From NCBI RefSeq assembly GCF_900102875.1, contig NZ_FNGH01000006.1:62001-126000 (forward strand): 64,000 nucleotides of DNA, read 5' to 3'. This document shows positions 41,795-51,338 of this stretch, one piece after another. Position numbers and translations under genes: made by a program. The stretch is from Franzmannia pantelleriensis (GTDB lineage Bacteria; Pseudomonadota; Gammaproteobacteria; Pseudomonadales; Halomonadaceae). The notes under the pieces are model-generated. The model ran no database searches and was not told where the DNA came from. It saw only the letters and a list, made by a program, of their open reading frames with translations. Positions within the stretch are counted from its first letter, which is position 1. Each line of letters begins with the position of its first letter.

Positions 41795-44700
41795 CTAGTC
41801 GTCCGACGCGCGTGCGCTGGCCGATCCTGGGGCGACACGATGCTCGGCGACCAGCAGCTCCTGACCGCTGCCCGGCAGGCAGCCGTCGCCTTCCTGGGCC
41901 AACAGCGGTCGCAGGATCTCCTGCATGCCCTTGAGTACCTGCACCGGCAGCGCCGAGGTGAAACGGAAGTTATCCGCGGTGCTGCCCGGGACGAAGGCGG
42001 TTAAGGTGCCGAAGTGGTCGTCGCCCAGGTAGAAGACGAAGGTGGCGGTGCGGTTGCGCGCCTGAGAGCTGAGCACCTGGCCGCCACGCCCCACGGTTTC
42101 GAAGCGGTTATTACCGGTGCCGGTCTTGCCACCCATCACCAGCGGTGTCTCCTCGTCGAGGCTGAAGCTGCCTTGCAGGCGGCGGGCGGTGCCGCCTTCG
42201 ACCACCTCGGAGAGCGTCTCGCGCAGTACCGCGGCCACCTCGGCTTCCATGACCCGCTGACCGCGGGTGCCGGCTGGCACGAAGCGGGTCTCATAGGGGG
42301 TGTCAGCGGCGAAGTGCAGGTCATCGATGCGCAGCGTCGGCAGGCGCACGCCGTCGTTGAGAATGATCCCCATCAACTCGGCCAGCGCCGCCGGACGGTC
42401 CCCCGAGCTGCCCACGGCGGTGGCCAGCGATGGGACCAGGTGCTCAAACGGATAGCCGAGTCGCGCCCAGCGCTGATGGATGTCGAGAAATGCCTCGACC
42501 TCGAGCATGGTGCGGATGCGCACGTCTCGCGCATTACGGTGGCGGGTCTTGAACAGCCAGCCGTAGACTTCCTGGCGCTCACTGCGGCTGGCGTGAGCGG
42601 CTTCGCCGAAAGTGGCCTCGGGATGATCGAGCAGGTAGCCCAGCAGCCACAGCTCAAGCGGATGTACCCGCGCGATATAGCCCTGATCGGAGAGATCGTA
42701 GCTGCCCGGTGCATAGTTGCGATAGAGCGACGCGATGCGCTGCTCGCTAAGCACCTCGTTGGGCAACCGTTCGCGGATGAAGGCACCAAAACTGGCCTCG
42801 TCCGCCTCCGGGAACAGGTAGCGATGCACCGCCGACAGGCGTGGGGCCGTGGTGCGCAGCCCGTCGAGGAACAGCGCCAGTCGCTCGTCGCTCTCCTTGT
42901 CGCGGTACTTTCTCCAGAAGCGCTGCAGGAAGACCCGGCCTTCGCGATCGGCGAAGCGCTGCAGGTAGTCCTGGCGGCGCGGGTCCTGATCATCCTCGAG
43001 CAGCTGGCTGCGGCGCTCGTTCTGGTGAATGCTGTAGCGCACCAGGTCGCGTAGCAGGCGTACGAAGGGCAGGTTGAGAGACTCTTGCATCGACTCGCTG
43101 AGGGTCGGGTTGCGGCCGTTGTCCTCGCGCCGGAAGTTGCTGAAGGTGTGACGTCCGCCACCGGTGAAGAAGGCTTCGTGGGGGCTAGCCGAATAGCGGC
43201 GCTGCATGGCCGCGTCGAGCAGCTCGCGCAGTGCCAGCTCGGGGTGGGTGGTCAGCTGGTCGATGACCCAGCGGCTCAGCGCATCCTGACGGTCGACCTC
43301 GATGGCGCGCAGTGCGTCGATCGGTTTCCCTGCATGACGCTGGTGGAGCTCGGCGATGACTTCCAGGTAGGTGGCGAGCACGCGCAGCTTGGCGGTGGAG
43401 CCGAGCTCCAGCTTGCTGCCCTCGTTGATGTCGAAGGGCTGGCCGGTGTTGTCGGTCTGAATGCGTACGCGATAGCCGTCTTCGCCGCGCTCGAACAGCG
43501 TGAAGCTATAGTTGACCTCGGCAGTCTTCTCAGGTGACAGCAAGCGCTCGCCGATCAGGCCGATCTCGTCGGCGAATTCGGGGTCGGCAAGGCGATAAAG
43601 GTAGTCGGTGACCTGACGCTGCAGGCCGCCGTGCAGCGTGGTGCGTGCCGAGAGATCGAGGCGGTCGAGGTCATAGAAGGAGCTGCCGAGCAAGCCGCCG
43701 AGCTGACCACGGGCAACCTGCAGCCCCTTGTCACGCTCGACCTGAAGGCGCACCGGATCGCGAGCGAAGTCGCGGAAACTCAGCTGCTGGGCCAGCGCCG
43801 CGTCGCGCAGCAGCGGGTCGATGACGTCGGCCTCGGCGAGGATTCGCAGGTAGCTGTCGGTGAGTCGTTCTAGACTCTGGCGGCCGGTGGTGAGGTACCA
43901 GGAGGGGCGGCGTTGGGCGATCATCAGCGCCACCACCTGGCGCAGCGCGAGCCCCTGCTGCTGCAGGTTGGCGGGTCCGTTGAAGCTGGGGACCAACAGC
44001 CGATTGAGGGCATCGAAGTCGGTATCGAACCACACCCACAGGCCGTCGCCGATGCCGTGCACTTCACCGTAGCCCGGTGCGGCCGAAAGCGGCACGCTGT
44101 TGAGGTAGTCGAGTGCCACGTCCTGACGAGCGGCCAGGGTCTGTGGCCCCTGGCGGTAGCCGCGTACGCTGGCAGAGATCATCTGGCGCAGCTTCTCGCG
44201 GGCCGAGCCGGTCATGCCCTGCGGGGAATGGCGATACTTCTCTACCTGGGTGGCCAGGGTACTGCCACCGGATGATTGCCCCGAGATATCCAGGGCGCGC
44301 CCCACCTGCGACATCGCCGCCTTGGCGAAGCGCGGCCAGTCCACTGCCGGGTTGGCGTAGGGCGAGCGGGCGTCGAGCAGTTCGCGGTTCTCGATGAACA
44401 GCAGTACCTGCAGCACCAGCGGTGGGACGGCATCGAAATGCGGATAGTGGCGTTGTGGGTGGCGGAAGGTGTATAGCGTCTCGCCGCGGCACTCCTGCAG
44501 CGTCAGCCCGGCGCGGGTCTTTTCGGCGTAGGGTGGGAAAAACCCCCGTTGGGTGTAGTCGAGCAGTGCCGGTGAGAAGCGTGCCTGGCGCTCGACCACG
44601 AAGTCGCGGGCGCGCAGGCGTGCCTCGAACTGCGGCAGGCGGGTATAGCCGAGGCGGATGTCAAAGGGACCGTACTGCGGAAACACGATGCGTTCACTGG

Positions 44701-44938
44701 GCCCCGGCGATAAGGTATAGGTGAGGGTGCCGGCATAGCGTGATAGTTCTTGAGCCTGGAAGTGCGAGGTGCGCGCTTCAGCGACCAATAGCGTGACCAG
44801 GCTGATCGACATCAGCGCCAGTAAGATCAGCAGGGTATTGCGCAGCCAGTGGCGGCGCTTGACCGGCTGCGGCAGTGGCACCAGCTCACTGTGGCCCGCT
44901 GACGTCTGCCCTGCATGAGACGAGACGGTTGCGCTCAT
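41795..44938 (-). CDS. Very large class A PBP-like transglycosylase/transpeptidase
   Basis: A 1047-residue envelope protein with one N-terminal helix (about 35-55). The glycosyltransferase 51 domain has the catalytic-Glu-like ENRELL at about 183-188 and GGSTLATQ at 224-231. The penicillin-binding motifs are all present: Ser514-x-x-Lys517 (GSTAKL), Ser-Leu-Asn at 620-622 and Lys-Thr-Gly at 938-940. The spacing between SxN and KTG is about 300 residues, far above the usual, because of a large helical insert (HQNERRSQLLEDDQDPRRQ... region). It resembles PBP1-type enzymes of unknown division of labour in Halomonas relatives. I use the ATG at 44938 after GGGGGTGG. Expected to act in peptidoglycan synthesis. 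Confidence 0.85.
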   Translation of the reverse strand: MSATVSSHAGQTSAGHSELVPLPQPVKRRHWLRNTLLILLALMSISLVTLLVAEARTSHFQAQELSRYAGTLTYTLSPGPSERIVFPQYGPFDIRLGYTRLPQFEARLRARDFVVERQARFSPALLDYTQRGFFPPYAEKTRAGLTLQECRGETLYTFRHPQRHYPHFDAVPPLVLQVLLFIENRELLDARSPYANPAVDWPRFAKAAMSQVGRALDISGQSSGGSTLATQVEKYRHSPQGMTGSAREKLRQMISASVRGYRQGPQTLAARQDVALDYLNSVPLSAAPGYGEVHGIGDGLWVWFDTDFDALNRLLVPSFNGPANLQQQGLALRQVVALMIAQRRPSWYLTTGRQSLERLTDSYLRILAEADVIDPLLRDAALAQQLSFRDFARDPVRLQVERDKGLQVARGQLGGLLGSSFYDLDRLDLSARTTLHGGLQRQVTDYLYRLADPEFADEIGLIGERLLSPEKTAEVNYSFTLFERGEDGYRVRIQTDNTGQPFDINEGSKLELGSTAKLRVLATYLEVIAELHQRHAGKPIDALRAIEVDRQDALSRWVIDQLTTHPELALRELLDAAMQRRYSASPHEAFFTGGGRHTFSNFRREDNGRNPTLSESMQESLNLPFVRLLRDLVRYSIHQNERRSQLLEDDQDPRRQDYLQRFADREGRVFLQRFWRKYRDKESDERLALFLDGLRTTAPRLSAVHRYLFPEADEASFGAFIRERLPNEVLSEQRIASLYRNYAPGSYDLSDQGYIARVHPLELWLLGYLLDHPEATFGEAAHASRSERQEVYGWLFKTRHRNARDVRIRTMLEVEAFLDIHQRWARLGYPFEHLVPSLATAVGSSGDRPAALAELMGIILNDGVRLPTLRIDDLHFAADTPYETRFVPAGTRGQRVMEAEVAAVLRETLSEVVEGGTARRLQGSFSLDEETPLVMGGKTGTGNNRFETVGRGGQVLSSQARNRTATFVFYLGDDHFGTLTAFVPGSTADNFRFTSALPVQVLKGMQEILRPLLAQEGDGCLPGSGQELLVAEHRVAPGSASARASDD

Positions 44939-45075
44939 GTGCCACCCCCAGCGCATACGTAGCCCGATAAGGTGATTTCGGCATAAGCTTCGCCTTACTT
45001 TGTAGCGTAGTCTGCGTACGCAAAAGTGGATGCCTTTATTTATTCTTTCTCATGGTCGACACAGGGACGAGTTCC

Positions 45076-46230
45076 ATGACCCACACTACCGCCGAGTTGC
45101 CGCGCGCTAGCGCGGGTGTGCGTTGGCATCTCCTGCGCGAAGCGCCGCGGCTGCCGCGTGCCGAGGGCCGTATCGCGGCCATCGACCTGGCACGTGGCGT
45201 GGCGATCGCGCTGATGATCGTCAGTCACGCCGTGAGTGGACTACTGGGCCTGCGCCTGGTCCCGGATTGGGGCATGGTGCCGGTGCATCTGCTCACCAAG
45301 TTCTCTTCATCGCTGTTCATTCTGGTGTTCGGCATTGCGCTGGCGGTGGCTTTCCTACCCCATGCGCGTGGCGCAGACTGGCCGCGACGTCGCCTCAAAC
45401 TGTGGCTGCGCGGGGTGGAGGTGCTGTTCTGGTACAAGGCGCTGACCGTCGTCGAGATGCTGCCGCTGTATGCGCCTGAGGACATACTCGACACCCTGCT
45501 GTGGCATAACTTTGCAATCTGGGTCGAGATCCTCGGTTTCTATGCGCTTGCCTTGGTGTGGGTGCCGCTGGTGCTGCCGCTGTGGGCGCGGGCCCCGCTA
45601 TGGGGGCGTCTGGCAGCGATGTTTCTGGTTACGGCGCTGGCTGCCTGGCTGCAGGGCATCGATTTTGGCGACCTGGAGATTCTCCAGGCCTTGCTGGTCG
45701 ACCACGAGGATCACTATGCCTGGGGGCAGCTGTCCCGTGCGCCATTGATCATGGCCGGGCTGTTGATCGGCGAAGCGCTATTGCGCTGCTACTTTGACCC
45801 GATATGGCGGCGTCGGCTGTTGGTGACGCTGATGGGGCTGGGCGTTGCCATGTTGGCAGGGTTCTTTGTGATCGCTACCCTCGGCGGCGATATTTACGCT
45901 GCCTTGGTGGCAGTGGCGCGCAATGTCGGCAAGCATCCACCGGGGCTGGCCTTCATGCTGTTCAGCATTGGCGGTGCGCTGGTCATCCTGGCGGCGGCGC
46001 TGGCCGGCGGCGAGCGGCTGTCACGACTGCTGTTGCCGATCACGTTGGTCGGTTCCGATGCCCTCAAGGCGTTCATCTTTCATATCGTGGCGATCTTCCT
46101 GGTGCTGCGTTTCCTGCTCGACAGCTGGCAGGTCTACAGCTACCCCCAGGTACTGGGCATCGGCGTTGCCCTGGTGCTGGGTGCGGCAGGCTGGATCGCC
46201 CTGACCCGCTGGATAGGAGCCAACAAGTGA
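45076..46230 (+). CDS. Multi-helix acyltransferase-like membrane protein
   Basis: A 384-residue protein with about ten membrane helices. The opening after a polar leader, RIAAIDLARGVAIALMIVSHAVSGL, is the hallmark of the DUF418/DUF1624/acyltransferase-3 group (heparan-alpha-glucosaminide N-acetyltransferase-like), in which the Asp, Arg and His near the first helix are conserved. It probably moves an acyl group onto an envelope carbohydrate or lipid. I use the ATG at 45076, preceded by AGGGA. The stop overlaps the start of the beta-lactamase-like gene by GTGA, so the two are coupled. Confidence 0.7.
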   Translation: MTHTTAELPRASAGVRWHLLREAPRLPRAEGRIAAIDLARGVAIALMIVSHAVSGLLGLRLVPDWGMVPVHLLTKFSSSLFILVFGIALAVAFLPHARGADWPRRRLKLWLRGVEVLFWYKALTVVEMLPLYAPEDILDTLLWHNFAIWVEILGFYALALVWVPLVLPLWARAPLWGRLAAMFLVTALAAWLQGIDFGDLEILQALLVDHEDHYAWGQLSRAPLIMAGLLIGEALLRCYFDPIWRRRLLVTLMGLGVAMLAGFFVIATLGGDIYAALVAVARNVGKHPPGLAFMLFSIGGALVILAAALAGGERLSRLLLPITLVGSDALKAFIFHIVAIFLVLRFLLDSWQVYSYPQVLGIGVALVLGAAGWIALTRWIGANK

Positions 46231-47345
46231 TATACCGCGCTTTGTGCTGTATGACGCTGCTGCTGGCGAGCGTCGCTGTCTACGCCGACGAGATGCACGG
46301 CGACTGGTACTACCAGGTCGACAAGCGTAGCGCCTGGCAGACCCCGCTCGAGGGGCGTCTGGCCGAGCTGGAGCGTGATTTCGCCGGTGAGCTCGGTGTC
46401 TACGTCCAGGACCTGCACAGTGGCGAGGCACTGTCGTGGCAGGGAGAGCGGCAGTGGTACCTGGCCTCGTTGATCAAGGTGCCGGTGGCGGTGGAGGTCT
46501 TCGCGCGACGCGATGAGGGTACGCTGAGCCTCGACGAGCGCATGACCCTGACCCGCAGCGACTACGTCGACGGCGCCGGCCAGACCAACTGGCAGGAGCC
46601 CGGCAGTCGGCTGACGTTGGGCTTTCTGCTCGACGAGATGTTGACCGTCAGCGACAACACCGCAAGCGACATGCTGATTCGCCGAGTGGGGCTTGCCGCC
46701 AGCAACCGTCGTGCTCGTGAGATGGTGGCCGCCGCGGGGGGCGACCCCGACCAGCTGGGTGAGATCACCAGCCTGCTCGAGGTGCGGCGGGCGCTGTTCG
46801 GTGAACTTCATCCCGACGCCCGCGAACTCGGTGGCATGGACTATATCGCGCTGCGCCACAATGATGATCTGGGTACGCGGGTGGCCGCCTTCGCCGAGCG
46901 CCTCGGGCTGGCGCCTGGCGAACTGGCGCTGGATGGTTACGATGCCGCCTTCGACGCCTACGAGGCCGGCCGTCTCAATACCGGCACGCTGGCGGCCTTC
47001 GGCGATTTGCTTGCCACCCTGGTCCGCGGTGGTCCGGCACAGGCCGGGCTGAGCGATGCCAGCCGCGAGGCGCTGCTAACGATCATGCAGCGCACGAGCT
47101 CCGGTGAGGCGCGACTCAAAGCGGGCTTTGGCGACGACGTTCGCTTCGCTCACAAGACCGGCACCCAGCATCGCCGTACCTGCGATGCCGGCATCGCCCA
47201 CCGCGGCGAGGCCCGTGAGGTGGCGGTGGTGGCCTGTACCCGTGGCCCGATTGACGTAGTGCCCCATGAACGGCTGCTGGCCGAGGTAGGGGCGGCCATC
47301 GAGGCCAGTGGCGTGCTAAGCTTGCCAGTCCCATCCGTAGACTGA
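46227..47345 (+). CDS. Class A beta-lactamase-like serine hydrolase
   Basis: A 372-residue exported protein with a signal peptide (about 1-20). All three main serine beta-lactamase motifs are present: Ser81-x-x-Lys84 (SLIK), Ser142-Asp-Asn144 and Lys310-Thr-Gly312. The typical omega-loop Glu166 motif (ExxLN) is not evident, and an acidic segment of about 60 residues lies between SDN and KTG, so beta-lactam hydrolysis is doubtful; the protein may act on cell-wall peptides. It starts at a GTG inside the stop of the upstream acyltransferase-like gene, with AGGAG 8 bases before. Confidence 0.8.
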   Translation: MIYRALCCMTLLLASVAVYADEMHGDWYYQVDKRSAWQTPLEGRLAELERDFAGELGVYVQDLHSGEALSWQGERQWYLASLIKVPVAVEVFARRDEGTLSLDERMTLTRSDYVDGAGQTNWQEPGSRLTLGFLLDEMLTVSDNTASDMLIRRVGLAASNRRAREMVAAAGGDPDQLGEITSLLEVRRALFGELHPDARELGGMDYIALRHNDDLGTRVAAFAERLGLAPGELALDGYDAAFDAYEAGRLNTGTLAAFGDLLATLVRGGPAQAGLSDASREALLTIMQRTSSGEARLKAGFGDDVRFAHKTGTQHRRTCDAGIAHRGEAREVAVVACTRGPIDVVPHERLLAEVGAAIEASGVLSLPVPSVD

Positions 47346-47363
47346 TGTCAGGAGTACCGAACC

Positions 47364-47642
47364 ATGGCAAGCGCCAGCGCACGTCACATTCTGGTCGACA
47401 CTGAAGAGAAGTGTCTCGCCCTCAAGCAGGAGATCGAAGACGGCAAGGATTTTGCCGAGGTCGCCAAAGCCCACTCGTCCTGTCCCTCGGGCCGTCAGGG
47501 CGGCGATCTGGGTCGCTTTGGCCCGGGCCAGATGGTGCCCGAGTTCGACAAGGTGGTATTCAGTGCCGAGCTGAATCAGGTCCAGGGCCCGGTCAAGACC
47601 CAGTTCGGCTATCATCTGCTGGAAGTCACCGAGCGCACTTGA
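47364..47642 (+). CDS. ppiC: Parvulin-type peptidyl-prolyl isomerase
   Basis: A 92-residue stand-alone parvulin. The fold is evident from ARHILVDTEEKCLALKQEIEDG, SSCPSGRQGGDLGRFGPGQMVPEFD and KTQFGYHLLEV. There is no signal peptide, so it is cytoplasmic like E. coli PpiC. AGGAG lies 9 bases before the ATG, and the gene follows the beta-lactamase-like gene by 18 bases. Confidence 0.95.
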   Translation: MASASARHILVDTEEKCLALKQEIEDGKDFAEVAKAHSSCPSGRQGGDLGRFGPGQMVPEFDKVVFSAELNQVQGPVKTQFGYHLLEVTERT

Positions 47643-47703
47643 ACTACTGACAGGGAGTCCATCGGTGCGCGTCGGTGGGCCTCCTTTGTCCTAGGAGTCT
47701 GTC

Positions 47704-47910
47704 ATGAACGAAGAAGCCTTCAACCTGAGCCTGCGCAAGTTTCTCAAGACCGTGGGTGTCAGTTCGCAGCGTGAAATCGAGCAGGCCGTCGACAAGGCCC
47801 GCGCCGAAGGGCGTCTCAGCGGTAACGAGTCGCTGCCGGCGACCATGACGCTCAACGTCGAGGGCCTCGATCTCACCGTCACCTTCGATGGATCCATCGA
47901 GCTTGAATGA
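47704..47910 (+). CDS. DUF6494-type small protein
   Basis: A 68-residue cytoplasmic protein. The helical first half ([27 protein letters not shown]) is followed by a strand-rich end ([22 protein letters not shown]). It matches a small proteobacterial family that I recall as DUF6494. Its last 23 bases overlap the start of the ABC ATPase gene. Function unknown. Confidence 0.75.
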   Translation: MNEEAFNLSLRKFLKTVGVSSQREIEQAVDKARAEGRLSGNESLPATMTLNVEGLDLTVTFDGSIELE

Positions 47911-48895
47911 CCTGCATCAGGCGTCGCGGCTCAACGACCCGGACGCGAGCCGTTCAGTCGCCGAGCCGGTGATCAGCATAAGCGGTCTCGACAAGGTTTA
48001 TGCCGGCGGTTTCCATGCCCTCAAGGCGGTCGACCTCAGCATTCGTCGCGGCGAGATATTCGCCTTGCTTGGCCCCAACGGTGCCGGCAAGACCACGCTG
48101 ATCAGCGTGGTCTGCGGGCTGGTCAATCCCTCCGGCGGCGAGGTGCGCGTCGACGGCTTCGACAACGTGCGCGACTACCGCCAGGCGCGCGCGCTGATCG
48201 GTCTGGTGCCGCAGGAGCTGACCAACGAGGCCTTCGAGACGGTGTGGAACACGGTCAGCTTCAGCCGTGGGCTATTCGGCAAGTCGCCGGACCCGGCTCA
48301 CATCGAACGGGTGCTCAAGTCGCTGGCGCTCTGGGACAAGCGCAACAACCGCCTGATCACCCTGTCCGGCGGCATGAAGCGCCGGGTGCTGATTGCCAAG
48401 GCGCTGTCCCACGAACCGCGCATCCTGTTTCTTGATGAGCCCACCGCGGGGGTCGACGTCGAGCTGCGCCGTGATATGTGGGACGTGGTAAGACAGCTGC
48501 GTGACAGCGGCGTGACCATCATTCTGACGACTCACTATATCGAGGAAGCCGAAGAGATGGCCGATCGCATCGGCGTGATCAACGGCGGCCAGATCGTACT
48601 GGTGGAAGAGAAGGCGGCGCTGATGCGCAAGCTCGGCAGCAAGCAGCTGACCTTGCACCTGCATGCACCGTTGGCCGAGGTGCCGGTGGCCCTGGCGGAC
48701 TACGATCTGCAGTTGGCCGCCGACGGCAGCGAGCTGATCTATACCTACGACGGCACTCGCGATGGTGATGAAGGAAGCAGTATCACTGCGCTTCTGGGTG
48801 ATCTCGACGCTGCCGGCATTGCCTTCAAGGATCTGCATACTCGTCAGAGTTCGCTGGAGGATATCTTCGTCGATCTAGTCAAGGAGCGGACATGA
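47888..48895 (+). CDS. ABC-2 type exporter ATP-binding protein (YadG-like)
   Basis: A 335-residue ATPase subunit. Walker A is GPNGAGKTT (about 69-77), the Q-loop LVPQEL, the ABC signature LSGGMKRR, Walker [13 protein letters not shown] and the switch His in [15 protein letters not shown]. The C-terminal ~85 residues ([16 protein letters not shown]...[11 protein letters not shown]) form the regulatory extension seen in ABC-2 exporters. The permease follows with an ATGA overlap. The pair resembles E. coli YadG/YadH; the substrate is unknown. The first ~28 residues before [11 protein letters not shown] are longer than usual, so a later GTG start is possible. Confidence 0.9.
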   Translation: MDPSSLNDLHQASRLNDPDASRSVAEPVISISGLDKVYAGGFHALKAVDLSIRRGEIFALLGPNGAGKTTLISVVCGLVNPSGGEVRVDGFDNVRDYRQARALIGLVPQELTNEAFETVWNTVSFSRGLFGKSPDPAHIERVLKSLALWDKRNNRLITLSGGMKRRVLIAKALSHEPRILFLDEPTAGVDVELRRDMWDVVRQLRDSGVTIILTTHYIEEAEEMADRIGVINGGQIVLVEEKAALMRKLGSKQLTLHLHAPLAEVPVALADYDLQLAADGSELIYTYDGTRDGDEGSSITALLGDLDAAGIAFKDLHTRQSSLEDIFVDLVKERT

Positions 48896-49653
48896 ACCTG
48901 TTCCCGGTACGCGCCATCTATGCCGCCGAGATGGCGCGTACGCGTCGCACGCTGCTGCAGAGCATCGTCTCGCCGGTGATCTCCACCTCGCTCTACTTCG
49001 TGGTATTCGGTGCTGCCATCGGCTCGCGCATCAGCGAGATCGAAGGGGTCAGCTACGGTGCCTTTATCGTGCCGGGGTTGATCATGCTGATGCTGCTGAC
49101 CCAGAGCGTCTCCAATGCCTCGTTCGGGATCTTCTTTCCCAAGTTCTCGGGGAGTATCTATGAACTCCTCTCGGCGCCGATCTCGCATGTCGAGATCGTC
49201 ATCGGCTATGTTGGTGCCGCGGCCACCAAGTCGATCGTGCTGGGGCTGATCATCCTGGCCACGGCAGGCTTCTTCGTGCCCCTGGAGATTGCTCATCCGC
49301 TGTGGATGCTAACCTTCCTGGTGTTGACCGCAGTGACCTTCAGCTTGCTGGGTTTCATCATCGGCATTTGGGCTGACGGCTTCGACAAGCTGCAGCTGGT
49401 ACCGCTGCTGGTGATTACCCCGCTGACCTTTCTCGGCGGTAGCTTCTACTCCATCGACATGCTGCCACCGATATGGCAGACCCTGACCCTGTTCAATCCG
49501 GTGCTCTATCTGGTCAGCGGGTTTCGCTGGAGCTTCTACGGCATCAGCGATGTCAGCCTGATGGCCAGCGTCACCATGATTTTGGTCTTCCTGGCCCTGT
49601 GCCTGGCGGTGATCGCCTGGATGTTCCGCACCGGCTACCGCCTCAAGCCGTGA
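48892..49653 (+). CDS. ABC-2 type permease (YadH-like)
   Basis: A 253-residue membrane subunit with six helices and the ABC-2 signature [77 protein letters not shown] matches the YadH-like group. The ATG overlaps the ATPase stop (ATGA), indicating a coupled exporter. A terminator overlaps the stop codon, ending the operon. Confidence 0.92.
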   Translation: MNLFPVRAIYAAEMARTRRTLLQSIVSPVISTSLYFVVFGAAIGSRISEIEGVSYGAFIVPGLIMLMLLTQSVSNASFGIFFPKFSGSIYELLSAPISHVEIVIGYVGAAATKSIVLGLIILATAGFFVPLEIAHPLWMLTFLVLTAVTFSLLGFIIGIWADGFDKLQLVPLLVITPLTFLGGSFYSIDMLPPIWQTLTLFNPVLYLVSGFRWSFYGISDVSLMASVTMILVFLALCLAVIAWMFRTGYRLKP

Positions 49654-49678
49654 GCGCTGGCGCTCACGGCTGCCTTTT
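49647..49678 (+). terminator. Rho-independent terminator of the ABC exporter
   Basis: A perfect 10-bp stem GCCGTGAGCG/CGCTCACGGC with a CTGG loop, followed by TGCCTTTT. The stem includes the permease TGA stop. Confidence 0.85.
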
Positions 49679-49700
49679 CCCACTTGCTCAAACGTGACCT

Positions 49701-50708
49701 ATGCCCGTACTGCAAAGTATCGTCCATCGTCTCGAACCCAGTAGTGACAACGACCGCCTGGTGGTCAAGGCGGCTGCGACCGCGCACCCTGACAGTGCGG
49801 TCATGAGTGAGCTGGTGGCCGCCATCAGCGATGCCTACAACCCCAAGCCCAAGGGCTGGGGCCAGTTCGCCGAGGGTGAGGGGGCAAGTCCGCTGGCCGG
49901 CTGGCTGGCAGCTTACCTCGACGGCGAACGCGACTTCGCCGATATCACCCAGGCGATTGCCGAGCGACTGGCCGGCCTACTCGAGGACCGTCTGTCGGTA
50001 GGCGGCTACCTCATCTTCGACCACAGCCGCCGCGGTGAGGCGGAGAGCCTTAGCCTGGCGCTGGTGCAGCAGCGCCAGGGTATTGGGATCGACGACAATC
50101 ATCAGGCGGTGCCAGCCGCTCAGCTCAACCTCGGCCAGCTGACGCTGGCAGCACGCATCAATCTCAGCCAGTGGCGCAGCGAGTCGCCTGGCACTCAGTA
50201 TGTCTCCTTCCTCAAGGATCGCGGTGGCAAGAAACTCGCGGAAAGCATGCTCGAGCTGCTCGGCGTCGCGGAGAGTATCGATGCGCCCAGCGAGACGCGC
50301 ACCCTGCTCAAGGCGTTCAGCGACTACGTCGAACAGAGTGACTTCGACGAGGACACCAGTCGCGAGAAGACCGATACTCTGGTCGACTATGCCAGCGAAC
50401 AGCTTAACCGCGGCGAGCCCATCACCCTCGACGAGCTCTCGGCGCTGGTCGATGAACAGCAGCCCAAGGCGTTCTATGAGCATATCCGGCACGCCGATTA
50501 CGGGTTGGCGCCGGAAATACCTCCGGACAAGCGCACTCTCAACCAGTTTCGTCGTTTCACCGGGCGCGCCGCAGGTGTCTCGATCAGTTTCGATTCGCAC
50601 CTGCTGGGATCGAGCGTCGAGTACGATGAGACCCGCGAACGGCTGATCATCAAGACCCTGCCCAGCCAACTCCGCGAACAGCTCAAACAGCGTCAGAAGG
50701 GAACGTAA
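49701..50708 (+). CDS. yejK: Nucleoid-associated protein YejK/NdpA
   Basis: A 335-residue protein of the NdpA family, found on the nucleoid and thought to influence DNA topology. Family marks include ALVQQRQGIGI, LNLGQLTLAARINLSQW, YVSFLKDRGGKKLAESMLELLG and the C-terminal VEYDETRERLIIKTLPSQLREQL. Length matches E. coli YejK (335). It follows the ABC terminator and stands alone. Confidence 0.93.
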   Translation: MPVLQSIVHRLEPSSDNDRLVVKAAATAHPDSAVMSELVAAISDAYNPKPKGWGQFAEGEGASPLAGWLAAYLDGERDFADITQAIAERLAGLLEDRLSVGGYLIFDHSRRGEAESLSLALVQQRQGIGIDDNHQAVPAAQLNLGQLTLAARINLSQWRSESPGTQYVSFLKDRGGKKLAESMLELLGVAESIDAPSETRTLLKAFSDYVEQSDFDEDTSREKTDTLVDYASEQLNRGEPITLDELSALVDEQQPKAFYEHIRHADYGLAPEIPPDKRTLNQFRRFTGRAAGVSISFDSHLLGSSVEYDETRERLIIKTLPSQLREQLKQRQKGT

Positions 50709-50715
50709 TCTCGAC

Positions 50716-50721
50716 TATACT
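50716..50721 (+). promoter_or_regulatory. Putative -10 element for the DUF1269 gene
   Basis: TATACT 80 bases upstream of the ATG at 50802. No convincing -35. Confidence 0.3.
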
Positions 50722-50801
50722 TGTCGCTAGTAAGAGACACATGGGGTTGAACGCCGAGGCGGACGCCTCGGGGATCGCTAACAAGGAAGGGGAGTATCAT
50801 C

Positions 50802-51323
50802 ATGCAACGCCTGTATTTTCTGACACCCAATGCCAATATCACCTCGGATATCGCCGACGAGCTGAGTCAGATGGGCTTGACCAAAGACGACCTCCACGTG
50901 GTGGGGCGCAACTGGAAGCCGCTCGAGCGTGAGGGTGTGCCGGTGGCCACCGTGCGTGAGACCACTGATGTGATGAATGCTCCCAAGCGTGGGGTGCCGG
51001 TTGGCGCCGGGCTGGGCGCGGTGCTGGGTGTCATCATTCACCTCGTACTGGGGCCGAGTCTGATCATAATCGTGCCGGCGATGGCCGTGTTTGGCGGTCT
51101 GTTCGGTCTGTGGACCAGCACCATGGTGGGTATATCCGTCAAGGACGTGAAGGTCGACAAGTACAAGAAGGCGCTTAATCGCGGAGCGCTGATGATGATC
51201 GCCGATGTGCCTAGCGACCGAGAGGAAACGGTGAAAGAGATGGTGCGCCGTCATCACCCTGAGGTGGTCATTGATCAGATCACACCTCGCGACGAGTCCA
51301 AGCCGGTCGGCCAGGGCCACTGA
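50802..51323 (+). CDS. DUF1269-like membrane protein
   Basis: A 173-residue protein. A cytoplasmic N-terminal domain (about 1-62, YFLTPNANITSDIADELSQMG) resembles the ferredoxin-like part of the DUF1269/general-stress family. Two adjacent Gly-rich helices follow (about 65-85 and 88-112, VGAGLGAVLGVIIHLVLG), then a polar tail with ALMMIADVPSDREETVKEMVRRHHPEVVID. The family is linked to stress and envelope functions but is not biochemically defined. AAGGGGAG precedes the ATG. TerB and ExoD-like genes follow closely. Confidence 0.7.
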   Translation: MQRLYFLTPNANITSDIADELSQMGLTKDDLHVVGRNWKPLEREGVPVATVRETTDVMNAPKRGVPVGAGLGAVLGVIIHLVLGPSLIIIVPAMAVFGGLFGLWTSTMVGISVKDVKVDKYKKALNRGALMMIADVPSDREETVKEMVRRHHPEVVIDQITPRDESKPVGQGH

Positions 51324-51338
51324 AGGAGTCGTTAACGC

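Noticed and set aside
46227-47345. Clinical-type class A beta-lactamase
   Set aside because: SxxK, SDN and KTG are present but the omega-loop Glu is not evident and the protein is longer than usual, so an antibiotic-resistance label is not justified.
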